Below are positions 1-11,190 of a DNA stretch of 64,000 nt, one piece after another; the stretch's first letter is position 1; each line of letters begins with the position of its first letter. Both the position numbers and the translations under genes were made by a program. The stretch is from Elymus sibiricus. Its lineage: Eukaryota > Streptophyta > Magnoliopsida > Poales > Poaceae. The stretch is from NCBI GenBank assembly GCA_039707655.1, contig CM077672.1:195152537-195216536 (forward strand), given 5' to 3'. The notes under the pieces are model-generated. The model made no database searches, had not been told where the DNA came from, and saw nothing but the letters and a program-made list of their open reading frames with translations.

Positions 1-552
1 TACCACCACGCTGGTAGACTTTGCGCCCCTCAACCCACTCACTCTCGCTATAGCTATCAGAACTATAGCCACCCTCAGCACGGCCACTCGACGAGCCCGC
101 ACCTGGGTTCTGCTGCGACTCAGCGTGATCCCCAGTCTCGCGGGACGAAGGCTCGGCGGCCCGACGCTCGGCGGCCGTAGGCGCGTCTGTCGTAGCCTCG
201 TCTGTCGTAGGCTCGTCGGCCTGAGGCTCGTGGACCGGAGTCCGAGACGGCTGCACCTCAGGCTGCTCCATCTCAGACGGAGCACTCCTGTGGTCAGGTG
301 AATCAGCTGGGGGTGGCGGCGAGGAAGGCGTAGTAGCAGCCTTCCTACCTCTCCCGCCGCCACGTCCACCTCTACCAACCTTCTTCCCCCCAACCTCTCC
401 CGGTCGAAGAAGAAGCGCCCGCCGGTGTCTGCATACTGAGATCCAGCGCTCTCCGGAGGTGGTGGGGTGGGATGGAAGTACCCCTCCCACCACGCGCCGA
501 GGAAGGAGCCTCGGAGCGCTCTCGACCCGCGCCCACCATCTGTCAACACCTG
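1..552 (-). pseudogene. CACTA-encoded protein, exon fragment with a frameshift
   Basis: On the minus strand an exon appears to begin after a good splice acceptor (pyrimidine-rich stretch ending TTGCAG near 552). The frame first encodes a segment with GAWWEGYFHPTPPPPESAG. Near 385-400 the open frame shifts by one base and continues through a Gly/Arg-rich tract (GRGGRGGGRGRK) into a Pro/Ser/Thr/Glu-rich acidic region ending SSDSYSESEW at the window edge. The composition fits the disordered part of a CACTA-encoded protein. The catalytic domain is not in view. The one-base shift could instead be an undetected small intron. No known domain is recognisable, so a specific role is not claimed. Confidence 0.45.
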
Positions 553-663
553 CAATGACAAAGAGTAAACGAAGTTAGTACAATAAATGCATCACAAATA
601 TATGACCCCATCGGCCTCTGGAAGGCCGAAGAGCACCTTTTCGGTCAACAGGAGGCCGAAGAG
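553..663. other. CACTA non-coding spacer with a short palindrome
   Basis: This is probably intron or leader of the CACTA gene. It holds a small inverted repeat, TCGGCCTCTGGAAGGCCGA, at 611-629, followed by two more GGCCGAA copies up to 660. Nothing else is recognised. Confidence 0.4.
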
Positions 664-1120
664 GTGTCGGGGGTCGGGGGTGTCGTGTCTGGGTGGCGTG
701 GTGTCGGGGTGTCGGGGTGTCGTGTCGGGGTCGGGGTGTCGGGGGGTGTCGTGTCTGGGTGTCGTGGTGTCGGGGTGTCAGGGGTGTCGGGGTCGGGGTC
801 GGGGTGTCGGGGGGTGTCGTGTCTGGGTGTCGTGGTGTCGCGGTGTCAGGGGTGTCGGGGTGTCGGGGTCGGGGTGCCGTGTCGGGGTCGGGGTGTCGGG
901 TCGGGGTCGGGGTGCCGTGTCGGTGTCGGGGTGTCGGGTCGGGGTCGGGGTGCCGTGCCGGGGTCGGGGTCGGGGTTGGGGTGTCGGGGTCGGGGTGTCG
1001 GGTCGGGGTCGGGTTGTCGGGTCGGGGTCGGGGTGCCGTGTCGGGGTCGGGATCGAGGTCGGGGTGTCGGGGTCGGGGTGTCGGGTCGGGGTCGGGGTCG
1101 AGGTGCCGTGTCGGGGTCGG
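664..1120. repeat. G-rich degenerate tandem repeat (GGGGTCGGGGTGTC-like)
   Basis: About 450 bp are built of short variants of GGGGTC and GGGGTGTC, with runs of four G every 6-8 bases on the plus strand. All three plus frames stay open here only because the repeat lacks stop codons; the translations are Gly/Arg/Val/Ser repeats with no gene character. The plus strand, which is the non-coding strand of the CACTA gene, meets the G-run spacing needed for G-quadruplexes. Confidence 0.85.
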
Positions 1121-1540
1121 GGTTTTTTTCTCTTTTTTTCTTTTCTTCTTCCTCTTCTTTCTTTTCTTCCTTTTCTTCCTTTTTTTCCTTCTTCTTCTTC
1201 TTCTTCCTCCTTTCCTTTTTCCTCTTCTTCTTCTCCTCCTCTCCTCTTTTTTCTTCTTCTTCTTCCTCTTCTTCTTTTTTCTTCTCCTCCTCCTCCTCTT
1301 CTTCTTCTTCCTTTCCTTTTTTCCTCTTCTTCTTCTCCTCCTCTCCTCTTTTTTTCTTCTTCTTCTTCTTCTTTTTTCTTCTCCTCCTCCTCTTCTTCTG
1401 TTTCTTCTTATTATTATTATTTTTTGTTCTTTTTCTTTTTTATTTTTCCTTTTTTTTCATCTTCTTTTCTTCTTTTTTTTCTTCTAGGTTTTTTCTTTTC
1501 TTCTTTTCTATCTAAGTTTTTTCTACCTAATAAAAACTAA
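1121..1540. repeat. Polypyrimidine tract (TTC/TTCC-rich microsatellite)
   Basis: The plus strand is almost pure C/T for about 400 bp (TTCTTC, TTTTTC and CTCCTCC blocks), so the CACTA coding strand is pure purine. It grades into AT-rich sequence after 1500. Apparent ORFs are poly-Phe/Ser/Leu artefacts. Confidence 0.85.
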
Positions 1541-1615
1541 CTAATATGAACTAATAACTAACTAAATGAACTAATAAAAACAGAAAAAAAACAGGAAAAA
1601 AACAAAAAAGGGGGG
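1541..1615. repeat. AT-rich spacer with AACTAATAA-type short repeats
   Basis: Short direct repeats of AACTAA and GAACTAATAA separate the polypyrimidine tract from the next G-rich block. An A-rich run with a GGGGGG stretch ends it. No gene is seen. Confidence 0.5.
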
Positions 1616-1639
1616 GAATGGTGGAGCTCACCGGAGGGT

Positions 1640-2010
1640 GGCCGACGCGGCGGCGCTGGGGAGGAGGGGGGCGGCGGCGGTCGGCGGGGAGGAGGGGGTC
1701 GCCGGGGAGGAGGGGGTCGGCGGGGAGGGGGCGGCGGCGGCGCTGTGGAGGAGGGAAGGGGGCGGCGGCGGCGCTGTGGAGGAGGGGGTCGGCGGGGAGG
1801 AGGGGGTCGGCGGGGAGGAGGGGGTCGGCCGGGAGGGGGCGGCGGCGGCGCTGTGGAGGAGGGAAGGGGGCGGTGGCGGCACTGTGGAGGAGGGGAGGGG
1901 GCGGCGGCGGCGCTGTGGAGGAGGGGAGGGGGCGGCGGCGGGGAGAAGGGGTGCGGCGGGGGTCGGCGGGGAGGAGGGGGTCGGCGGGGAGGGGGCGGCG
2001 GCGGCGCGCA
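1640..2010. repeat. GC-rich tandem repeats (GGCGGGGAGGAGGGGGTC-like)
   Basis: Units of GGGGAGGAGGGGGTCGGCG and GGAGGGAAGGGGGCGGCGGC alternate for about 370 bp. The open frames in both strands are low-complexity artefacts. A short GA microsatellite follows at 2011-2045. Confidence 0.85.
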
Positions 2011-2082
2011 GAGACAGAGAGAGAGAGAGATGTGAGAGAGAGAGGGGGGGTTTGGGCGCGGGGGGCGAAAATTAAGCCCCCC

Positions 2083-2490
2083 TCTTTGCCGTCTGCTGGC
2101 AGACGGCAAAGAATTCTTTGCCGTCTGCCAGTAGACGGCAAAGACGGTGACCGTTAGCCCGTCCCCGCCGTTACACTGTGGGGCCCCCCCTCACCTCTTT
2201 GCCGTCTGCCGGCAGACGGCAAAGAGTTCTTTGCCGTCTGCCGGCAGACGGCAAAGAAGTGGCCCGTGTGACCTAGCCAACGCAGTACCCCGTGGGCCCC
2301 ACTTTGGTCTTTGCCGTCTGCTGGCAGACGGCAAAGAACTCTTTGCCGTCTGCCAGCAGACGGCAAAGAAGTGCAGATGGCAAAGAGCCTCTTTGCCATC
2401 AGCATGTTCTTTGCCGTCTGCTTTGTAAAAGCAGACGGCAAATATGCTCTTTGCCATCTGCCAGCAGACGGCAAAGAGCTGGCAGATGGC
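2083..2490. repeat. CACTA subterminal inverted repeats (TTTGCCGTCTGC family)
   Basis: About a dozen copies of CTTTGCCGTCTGCYGGC and its complement occur here. Many are paired head to head so that each pair forms a near-perfect palindrome of about 28 bp (for example from 2083, 2200 and 2228). Diverged copies read TTTGCCATCTGC. In CACTA elements such repeats are the transposase-binding sites; here they sit in the last 430 bp before the terminus. Confidence 0.85.
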
Positions 2491-2495
2491 AAAGT

Positions 2496-2512
2496 CCCTG
2501 ATTCCAGTAGTG
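2496..2512 (-). repeat. CACTA terminal inverted repeat
   Basis: The minus-strand sequence starts CACTACTGGAATCAGGG at 2512. The opposite terminus lies outside the window. Confidence 0.8.
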
Positions 2513-3383
2513 TCTACCTATGGATTGAATAAGATCCTTCAAGTAAGTTGTCATCGGTGCACAAAGCAATAAAAATTGCCTTTAAATATGTATGAACTTT
2601 TATTGTAAGGGAAAATAAGCTTTGTATGATCTTGTGATGGTGAAGAAATAAAAGCGACAGACTGCATAATAAAGGTTGCTATCACAAGGGGTAATATAAA
2701 GTGATGTTCCTTTACATTAAGAGTTTGCACATCCAAAAATAAAAAGCGCATGACAACCTCTGCTTCCCTCTGCGAAGGGCCTGTCTTTTACTTTTCTGTA
2801 TTTACTTTTATGCAAAAGTCAATAGTGGTCCTCTCTATTTCGTTTTTATTTTTTCTCTTTGCAAGCACCATGTGGTGGGGAAAGATCTAGGCATATATAT
2901 CCAGTTGGATGTAAGTGATCATGAGTTATTATTGTTGACATTACCCTTGAGGTAAATCTGTTGGGAGGTGAAAACTATAAACCCCCATCTTTCTATGTGT
3001 CTGATTGAAGCTTTTGCTCCATAAAGATATGCCGTGAGTTTCAACAATCATAGAAGACTAAATGATAGTTGAGTATGTGAACTTGCCAAACAAAAGCTCT
3101 TACATAGACTCATCCTGAAAATAATTTGAATTGTAATTGTTTCGGTGACTAAGAACATAGTTTGTTAGCCTTCAAGGAAGTTTATGCTTTATACTTCAAT
3201 ATTGTGATGAATTATTACTTGTCCATGGGAAGCTTTATGATAATATATTGATGTTACGAAATTAATCATGATGCTTTCATGTCCGTATTTTAAATTATCG
3301 ACACCTCTCTCTCTAAACATGTGGTCATGATTATCGATTTCGGCTTTCGCTTGAGGACAAGCGAGGTCTAAGCTTGGGGGAGT
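2513..3383 (+). other. H: 3' non-coding interior and polypurine tract
   Basis: There is no coding frame of note. The stretch has the look of Athila-type 3' regions: AT-rich, with a conserved end in which GAGGACAAGCGAGG is followed by CTAAGCTTGGGGGAG immediately before the LTR. Reverse transcriptases use such a tract to prime plus-strand synthesis. Confidence 0.65.
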
Positions 3384-4252
3384 TGATACGTCCAATTTGC
3401 ATCATGATTTCCTACTGTTATTTATAATGTATTTGGTCATTATTTCACTTTATGATGCAATTATTATGCCTTTTCTCTCTTAATTTGCAAGATTTATATG
3501 AAGAGGGACAATACCGGCAGCTGGAATTCTGGACCTGAAATAGCTACAGCAGAGATACCTATTCTACAGAGCTCCAAATGACCAGAAATTTTACGAAGAT
3601 TTTTTATTGAATATATAAGAAATATTGGAGAAAAGAAATAGCAGAGGGGACCCACCGGCTGCCACAAGCCAACAGGGAGCGGCCCCCCCTGGAGCGTGCC
3701 AAGATGCCTTGTGGGGCCCACAGCTGGCCTCTGGCCCCATCCTTCTGCTATATAAAGTCATTTGACCTAAAAAATTAAGAGGAGGACTTTAGGGATGAAG
3801 CGCCGCCGTCTCCAGGCGGAACTATGACAGGAGCACTTTTGCCCTCCGGTGGAGCGATTCCGCCGGAGATACTTCCCTCCGGGAGGGGGAAATCGAAGCC
3901 ATCGACATCACCAATGATCCTCTCATCGTGGGCGGGCCAATCTTCATCAACATCTTCACCAGCACCATCTCATCTCAAACCCTAGTTCATCTCTTGTATT
4001 CAATCTTTGCCTCAAAACCTCATATTGGTACATGTGGGTTGCTAGTAGTGTTGATTACATCTTGTAGTTGATGCTTGTTGGTTTATTTGGTGGAAGATTA
4101 TATGTTCAGATCCTTAATGATATTCAATACCCCTCTGATCTTGAACATGTATATGATTTGTGAGTAGTTACTTTTGTTCTTGAGGACATGAGAGAAGTCT
4201 TGTCATAAGTAATCATGTGAATTTGGTATTCGTTCGATATTTTGATGATATG
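3384..4252 (+). repeat. H: 3' LTR, first segment
   Basis: It begins TGATACGTCC directly after the polypurine tract and contains the promoter. It is broken at 4252 by the insertion of G. The rest resumes at 14993 in the same orientation. Confidence 0.8.
3749..3756 (+). promoter_or_regulatory. H: LTR TATA box
   Basis: TATATAAA lies in the context GCTATATAAAGTC, about 365 bp into the LTR. It is a strong TATA match at a position normal for an LTR promoter. Confidence 0.6.
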
Positions 4253-7200
4253 TGTGACGCCCCTGCTCGACCGTGCACTAATCATACAAGCAAACGTGCA
4301 CGTTCGAGATCAGAGACTCACGGGAAGATATCACAACACAACTCTAAACTCAAATTTAAACATAAATCTTCATATTACAAACCAGGGGTCACGAGGACCC
4401 GAATTCTTAAGTCACACACACAAATAATATCTGGGTACAGACATAGTTAGTCAAGTTTGCCTTAAGAAGGCTAGCACAAACAGCGACACTGATCGAAAAG
4501 GCGAAGGCCTCCTGCCTAGGGCCTCCGAACTACTCCTGGTCGGCGGGCTCAACGTAGTAGTAAGTGCCTCCGGGGATCTCCTGCTCCTGGGCTCCATCGT
4601 CTGATCGCAGCAACCGGGTATGGGGAAAAAGAAGTAGCAAAGCAACCGTGACTACTCATCCAAAGTACTCGCAAGACAGACATCAGAACTTTAATAAATA
4701 TGCATCGGTATCAAAGGAATGGGGCTATATCTTTGGACTAAACTGCAGAAATGACGGAACAGAGGGGGAGAGGCCTAGCCTATCGAAGACTAGCATCTTG
4801 AAGCAATCTTGCAGCATCAGAAGAGAGTAGAGCAAGATAATATATATAATCAAACATATTTTAGTAATGCCCTGAGATCCTTCCTCGACTACCATGCGAG
4901 AAAGTGATCTCGAGAGCGGTAGTAACAGTTTATCATTTCATCAGTATCCATTTGTAGTTGTAGCAGATCAGGATACAACTCCGAGCGTCCTGTTACCGTG
5001 GACACGGCTATTCGAATAGATAACTTCCCTGTAGGGGTGCACTACTGTTACCCAACACGCTCGATCACATCTGGCCAGACACACTTGCTGGGTAATGCCC
5101 GGCCTCTGGAGATCGACACGACGCAGTCCTACCTAGGCTCAGCAGAGAGGTCAGCACGCCGGTCTAAATCCTAAGTGCGAAGGGGTCTTGGGCCATCGCC
5201 CTTTGCACTCCTGCACGTTGCGAGGGCGGTCGGGGCCCAGGCGCGACACTGAATACACCAGTGACGTAACCAGCCCACCCCAACAATCAGCCCGCATCTC
5301 TGAGCTGTGACGTCTGAAGAACTTTCGGCTGATACATACGACGTAGAGGGTCCCATAACTATTATCCCACGTGGTGGTAGTGCGTATAAGGCCAGCGGCC
5401 TACTCAGATCAAATACCCAAATCCATTAGGCGTATTTAGTAACTCGCAAAGACGAACAGGGTTCCTATCGCTCCGACTTGGTAATACACGTCGCGCGGGT
5501 GCTCTTGGAGCCGACCCGTCTTTAGTATTATTCTCACGCGAGTACCCTTGGGGCCAGCCCGACTTTAGTAGTTTAAGTATTGCAAGAAGTAAACATTTCC
5601 GTGATCATCACCCAGAGTGATCACGGCCCGATATCAAGCATGGCAAACGGACAAGGGTGAAGGGCCACAGGTGGATCAATAGCAAAGCTAACTAAGCATC
5701 ATGGGACAGCAGGTAGAGTATCAATAGCAGACGACAAAATCAGGCTATGCATCGGAATAGGAGCTATCGGAATAACAACACAAGCAATTCTAATGCCTGC
5801 ATAAGAGAGAAGGAATGGGTGATATCTGTATGATCAAGGGGGTTTGCTTGCCTAGAAGCTCTGCTGAGAGGGGATGGTCGTCTGAAGGCTGCTCGTCTGG
5901 AGCGTAGTCGTACCCAGCTGCGTCGGCGGCGATCTCGGCATCTATCGGGGGAGAAGGAGGGGGAAGAAATAACAAATTCACGACAACAATGCAACAGCGA
6001 TGCATGACATGCCTAAATGATATGCAGAGGTGATATATTGCCTATCTAGCTGCTTTAGAGATTTTAGGAATTTATTTGGATTTATTTTATTTAGGTCATG
6101 CACTATTCATTTATCGAATACGGGCAAAAAGTTCCATGTTCACCTAGATAGGAGTGATGGTCAACCATTTTGACCACATATTCAGATTTTTCATATTTTT
6201 CTGATCATTTTTCATATATAAATTATTTTCATCCGAGCTACGGTTTATTTTATATGGTTTTTCAAAGTTTTAATCATTTTCTGGAATTTCTGGATTTAAT
6301 TTAATTATTAAATTCGAATTATCCGAAACAGTGTTAGATGACGTCAACAGATCGTCATGATGACCTCAGTGGTCAACTTTGAGTGACCAGAGTCAAACCT
6401 GACCAGTGGGTCCCACTAGTCAGTGACTCATTTAATTAAACAGAGGTTAATTTAACTAATTATCCTAATTAGCTAGTGGGGCCCATATGTCAGTGTCAGA
6501 TTAGTAATTAAATTAATTTAAAAACTTTATAAGGTTAATTAAGCGGGTGGGACCCGCATGTCAGTGACACTGTGTGCCCAGTCAGCCGAGTTGACCAGGT
6601 CAACTCGGTCAACTGGGGCCAGTGGGGCCCATGGTCAGCGACCCAGGGGCGGGCCCGACCGTGCCACGTCGGCGGTGGCCGGCGGCAAGCCGCCGGCGAC
6701 CAAAAACGGGGCGGAGGCCTCTAGCGCTCGCCGGAAATGCGCTACGGGCGGCCATTCGGCACGTGGCTAGGTGCGTTAGAACGAGCGCTCGCTCGCGCGT
6801 CCAACGCTGGCGGTGGCGTCGCCGGAGACGGCCGGAATCATCGCCGGCGACGAGGTCAGCGGCGGAGCTTTTCGGGCGACGGTGGATTCGGCGTTTGCGG
6901 GCACGGCGAGGCGCGTGGGCTAGTGCGTTCGACTCCTACGGCGGCGCGGAGCTCGACTACGAGCTCAAACGGGCTTGACGGCGACGACCTGCGCGGTGGA
7001 GCAGGCTTCGGGCGGCGATGGCGGCGGTGGCAATGGGGATGAATCCGTGCGGGAAAGCGAGGGGAAACGAGCGCGGGATCACAGGGATCCTGCGGGTGAG
7101 CAAAGCGTGCGCGGGGAAGGTTCGGTGGCGCCGGAATCGACGGCGAAGACGGCGGCGCCCGAGGAAGAAGAAGAGGGCGTCGACGGCGATGCGACGACGT

Positions 7201-8037
7201 AGAGGTTGAGCTCGAGGTCGGGGATGAAGCAGTCGATGACGGCGAGCGCGATGGGCACGTCAGACAGGCAATCGGGGCTCGGTGGCCACGGGATCGACGG
7301 CGGCGACGAGAGGAGCTCTCGGGCGAGCTCGAATGTGAGCAAGGGAGGAGGGGGAAAAGATCTCAGGGGCGGCTATGGTTTCTAGGGGGGCCTTCTTATC
7401 CTCTCCGCCCTCCTATAGCGACGCGGGAGCTGGCCGGGCGCGGCTGCGACGGCTAGCCGGCGACGAGCGCGGTCGGGCGCGGGCGACCGCACATGAGAAG
7501 TAGGAAGGGGACGCTGGCGAGGTGGGCTGGGATGCGCGGCTGACTAAGGCCCAGCTACAGCGGCCTTTTTCTATTTCTTTGTTTTTCTTTCTGTTTTCTC
7601 TTTTTGTTTCTGTTTTGCAAATAGTTTAGCCACAATTTAAGTTTTGTAAAATATGTGACTTAGCTCAATAATTACAGTGCAATATTAACTATTGTCAGAA
7701 ATTAGTTTGGAGTCAATATGATTTCATTTGCATTTTAATTAAATAAAAAGGTATTAAATATTGTTGTTTGCTTCTGTTTTGATGATGTTAGGGTCATTAA
7801 GGTAATTTAGGTGATGTTGTTTTTCTTAACATAATTAATTATGGATTATTTGCTATTTAATGAACATTTTAGTTTCCAAATTGGAATAACTATTATTTTC
7901 ACTTTAAATTTGAATTTCAATTTGAATTGGAATTTGAAATGAGATATGATGCAAATGATGATCAAGCACTATTAAACATGCTGACTTGGCATTACCAAAA
8001 TGTGATCACTGTAGCTTAATTACATGGGGGTGTTACA
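4253..8037 (-). repeat. G: 3' LTR (left copy)
   Basis: This 3785 bp copy is nearly collinear with 11191-14987. The GC-rich part (about 6550-7500) gives long random frames that are not genes. In element orientation it starts TGTAACACCCCC at 8037. Confidence 0.9.
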
Positions 8038-8055
8038 ATTCTCCTCCTCTAAAAG
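8038..8055 (-). other. G: polypurine tract
   Basis: On the minus strand AGAGGAGGAGAAT directly precedes the 3' LTR. It is the expected plus-strand priming site. Confidence 0.7.
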
Positions 8056-8073
8056 AAATTCTCGTCCCGAGAA

Positions 8074-10672
8074 TTAAGAGGTAGGCTGAAAGAGAGCGGG
8101 ATACTCTTCACGAAGACGATCTTCGCGTTCCCAAGTGGCTTCAACTTCAGAATGAGTCGACCACTGAACTTTAAGGAACTTGATTGCCTTCTGACGGGTT
8201 CGACGTTCAGCTTGATCAAGAATACAGATCGGATACTCTTGATAAGAAAGATCCTCTCGCAATTCAAGCATTTCATGATCCACTGCTCGGATAGGATCCT
8301 TGAAGCAGCGACGAAGTTGCGATACATGGAAGACATCATGTACTTGAGAAAGGTTTGGCGGCAATTCCAATTGATATGCCACTTCTCCTCGACGGGCGAG
8401 AATACGGAACGGGCCAATGTAGCGAGGAGCTAACTTGCCTTTGATCCCAAAACGGTGAGTGCCCTTCATCGGAGTGACATGAAGGTAAGGTTGTTCACCT
8501 GGTTGATAGACCATTACCTAGTGTTTTCGATCATAGTTGCTCTTCTGACGAGACTGAGCAGCTTTCAAATGTTCACGGACAATGCGGACTTGTTCCTCAG
8601 CTTGTTGGATAATGTCCGGACCGAAGAGTGGCCGTTCCCCAGTTTCTGACCAATTCAGAGGGGTTTGGCACTTACGTCCATAGAGAACTTCAAATGGTGC
8701 CATCTTCAAACTAGCCTGGTAGCTATTGTTGTAAGAGAATTCGGCATACGGGAGAGATTCCTCCCATTTCTTACCGAATGAGATGGCACAAGCTCGAAGC
8801 ATATCTTCAAGCACTTGATTGACTCGTTCAACTTGTCCCTGGGACTGAGGGTGAAAAGCGGTGCTGAAGGACAGATGAGTTCCCATAGCTTCTTGGAAAC
8901 TGTTCCAAAATCTTGAGGTAAAGAGGCTACCACGGTCTGAGCTGATCTCCAGCAGAATACCGTGAAGTGACACGATTCTGGAAACATATAAGTCTACTAA
9001 CTGACTAGCAGTGATAGTCTCCTTGACTGGCAGAAAGTGAGCAACCTTGGAGAATCGGTCAATGACAACAAAAATAGCATCATGACCCTTCTGTGATCTG
9101 GGAAATCGAGTAATGAAATCCATTTCAACTTTGTCCCATTTCCATTCAGGAATAGTAAGTGGTTGCAGAAGTCCAGCAAACCTTTGATGTTCTGCCTTGA
9201 TGCGACGGCAAACGTCACACTCAGCAACATAGCGAGCAATGTCTCGCTTCATATCAGGACACCAGTACCATTGACGAATGTCTTGGTACATCTTGGTACT
9301 ACCAGGATGAATAGACAAAGGTGTGTCATGAGCTTCTTTCATTACGCGCGGGGTCAGATCCAGATTGTCCTTTCTATTAACCACCAAGCGATTTTTGAAG
9401 AACAAGGTGCCATCAGCATCAACAGTGAAGAATGAGGGCTTTCCCCTTTTGAGATCGTGCTTAATCTTCTCGACCTCAGAGTCAGCTTTCTGTATATGCT
9501 TGATGAGGTCGTCGAGGTCTGGTTCAACAACCAGGGTATTGAGATGACCCTGTGGGACAATGTGAAGGTTCAACTTGCGAAGTTCTTCATAAAGAAGGGG
9601 TTGTGCTTGCTGAACCGCGAGGTTGTTGCAATAAGACTTGCGACTCAAAGCATCGGCCATTACATTAGCCTTGCCAGGGGTATAAGAGATATCCATGTAA
9701 TAATAAGCTATTGTCTCGAGCCATCTTTGTTGACAGAGATTCAAAACTGGTTGAGTATACAGATACTTCAGACTTTGGTGGTCCGTGTATATCTCGCAAC
9801 GATTACCAAGATGGTAATGTCGCCATAGCTTCAGATCATAGATAACTGCTGTTAATTCAAGATCATGTGTTGGATACTTATCTTCATGAGGACGCAACTG
9901 ACGAGAGCCATAAGCAATCACCTTACGCTCTTGCATTAGGACACAGCCTAATCCTTGACGGGATGCGTCGCAATATATGACAAAGTCCTTGCGAGTATCT
10001 GGGGGTGCTAGCACTGGGGCAGATGTCAACTTATCTTTAAGTGTCTGAAAACTTTCTTGGCATTTTTCCGTCCACTCAAACTTCTTGCCTTTGTGGAGTA
10101 AATCAGTTAGTGGCTTAGCAATTTTGGAGAAGTTCTCGACGAATCGGCGGCAATAGCTAGCAAGACCGAGAAAACTTCTAACTTGCTTGACATTCTTCGG
10201 AGGAGTCCAGTCAAGAATAGCCTGAACTCGTTCTGGGTTAACAGCAATGCCATCTTTGGAAATCACATGACCAAGATAGGTCACCTCAGATAATCAGAAT
10301 TCACACTTTGAGTATTTGGCATATAGCTGATGTTCTCGAAGTTTCTCCAATACAAGCCGAAGATGTTCGGCGTGTTCTTCTTCATTCTTGGAAAATATAA
10401 GGATATCATCCAAATAAACCACGACGAATTTGTCGAGGTAGTCCATGAAGATATAGTTCATCAACCGAGAGAATGTTGCTGGAGCATTAGTTAATCCGAA
10501 GGACATGACGGTGTACTCGTATGATCCATAACGAGTAACGAAAGCGGTCTTCGGAATGTCCTCTTTACGAACTCGGATCTGATGGTAACCCAACCTTAAG
10601 TCGAGCTTAGAGAACACAGAGGATCCAGCAAGTTGATCATAAAGATCGTTGATCCGGGGAAGTGGATATCTT
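8074..10672 (-). pseudogene. pol: G: pol remnant: RT (partial), RNase H, integrase, chromodomain
   Basis: One frame of about 866 codons runs from 10672 to 8074 with two in-frame stops: TGA at 10294-10296 (inside RT, after SKCEF) and TAG at 8518-8520 (after YDRKH). RT starts truncated at [10 protein letters not shown] and keeps the [15 protein letters not shown] and YLDD motifs. RNase H follows ([16 protein letters not shown] near 9970, DALSRK near 9630). Integrase has the HHCC finger (HPGSTK...CDVC), catalytic D in [11 protein letters not shown] in SSDRGSLF and E in GQVERVNQ. After the second stop come a GPF/GPY-type segment and a chromodomain-like end (ATWEREDRLREEYPALF). Chromodomains of this clade are thought to steer integration to heterochromatin. 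Gag and protease are absent. Confidence 0.92.
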
Positions 10673-11175
10673 CGGGATCAAGGATGTACAGGAGAGTCAG
10701 GTTTCGATCCTGTGGAACTGTGGTTAGTGTGGGTTAAGAGTAGGAAGGGCAGTGACATCTTGCACAGCCATGATAGTAAGGCACGTCAGAGGAAAATCAT
10801 TTGGGGGTGTTAGCTTAAGCAGGAAATTATCACTGCTTAGATAAAAGCTAGATTACAAGAAAGGATAAACAGACCAATGGAAAGGAAAAGGTGACTATTA
10901 GATTAACCAGACCAAAGGAAAGGATTAGTTGCAGACATTCCAGCTCTCCGGGTGAATGTGATTACGAGATCCTAATGTCAGAGTTAGTAAATTTTTTAAC
11001 CCGAATAGAAAAGAGAGTAGAATCCCAGAGTAAGGAACAGGAATAAAAGATCCTAATCCCATCCATGTGCAACATGGGCCCATAAGCCACACAGCACTGT
11101 TAGTAAAATAGTTTTTTCAATGACTAGACTCAACTTCGACCAAGGAATTGGAAGGGGGCTTCCTACAGGCAGTCG
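10673..11175 (-). other. G: shortened 5' leader
   Basis: The sequence between the truncated RT and the primer site is non-coding and aligns in pieces to the interior of element F (41826-44437). G therefore keeps a short version of the same leader, fused directly to RT by the deletion that removed gag and protease. Confidence 0.6.
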
Positions 11176-11187
11176 GCTCTGATACCA
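11176..11187 (-). other. G: primer binding site (tRNA-iMet)
   Basis: The minus strand reads TGGTATCAGAGC three bases after the 5' LTR end. This is the standard plant initiator-Met tRNA complement. Confidence 0.85.
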
Positions 11188-11190
11188 ACT

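Larger units (their letters stand above)
1..2512 (-). mobile_element. CACTA DNA transposon, 5' terminal part (runs off left edge)
   Basis: The right boundary at 2512 reads, on the minus strand, CACTACTGGAATCAGGG, a classic CACTA terminus. The inside carries many copies of TTTGCCGTCTGC in both orientations, as expected for the subterminal repeats that bind the CACTA transposase. The coding strand is minus, so this is the element's 5' end and the rest lies left of the window. The 3-bp duplication would be TCT (2513-2515), but the partner copy is outside. The element interrupts the internal region of gypsy element H. The family resembles Caspar-type elements of Triticeae; this is recognition from memory. 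Confidence 0.88.

Noticed and set aside
587..1540. Three overlapping long plus-strand ORFs (264-317 aa)
   Set aside because: They translate tandem GGGGTC and TTC repeats into Gly/Arg/Val and Phe/Ser/Leu runs in all three frames. There is no domain and no codon character.
1551..2157. Pro/Arg-rich and Gly/Arg-rich ORFs on both strands (up to 196 aa)
   Set aside because: Low-complexity translation of GGCGGGGAGGAG repeats; open on both strands at once.
2147..2532. Short ORFs with repeating LPSAGRRQR and FAVCRQTAK
   Set aside because: They translate the CACTA subterminal repeats and occur in several frames.
6558..7342. GC-rich ORFs repeated near 13496-14292
   Set aside because: Both lie in the LTRs of G; the repetition reflects the LTR pair, not a conserved gene.
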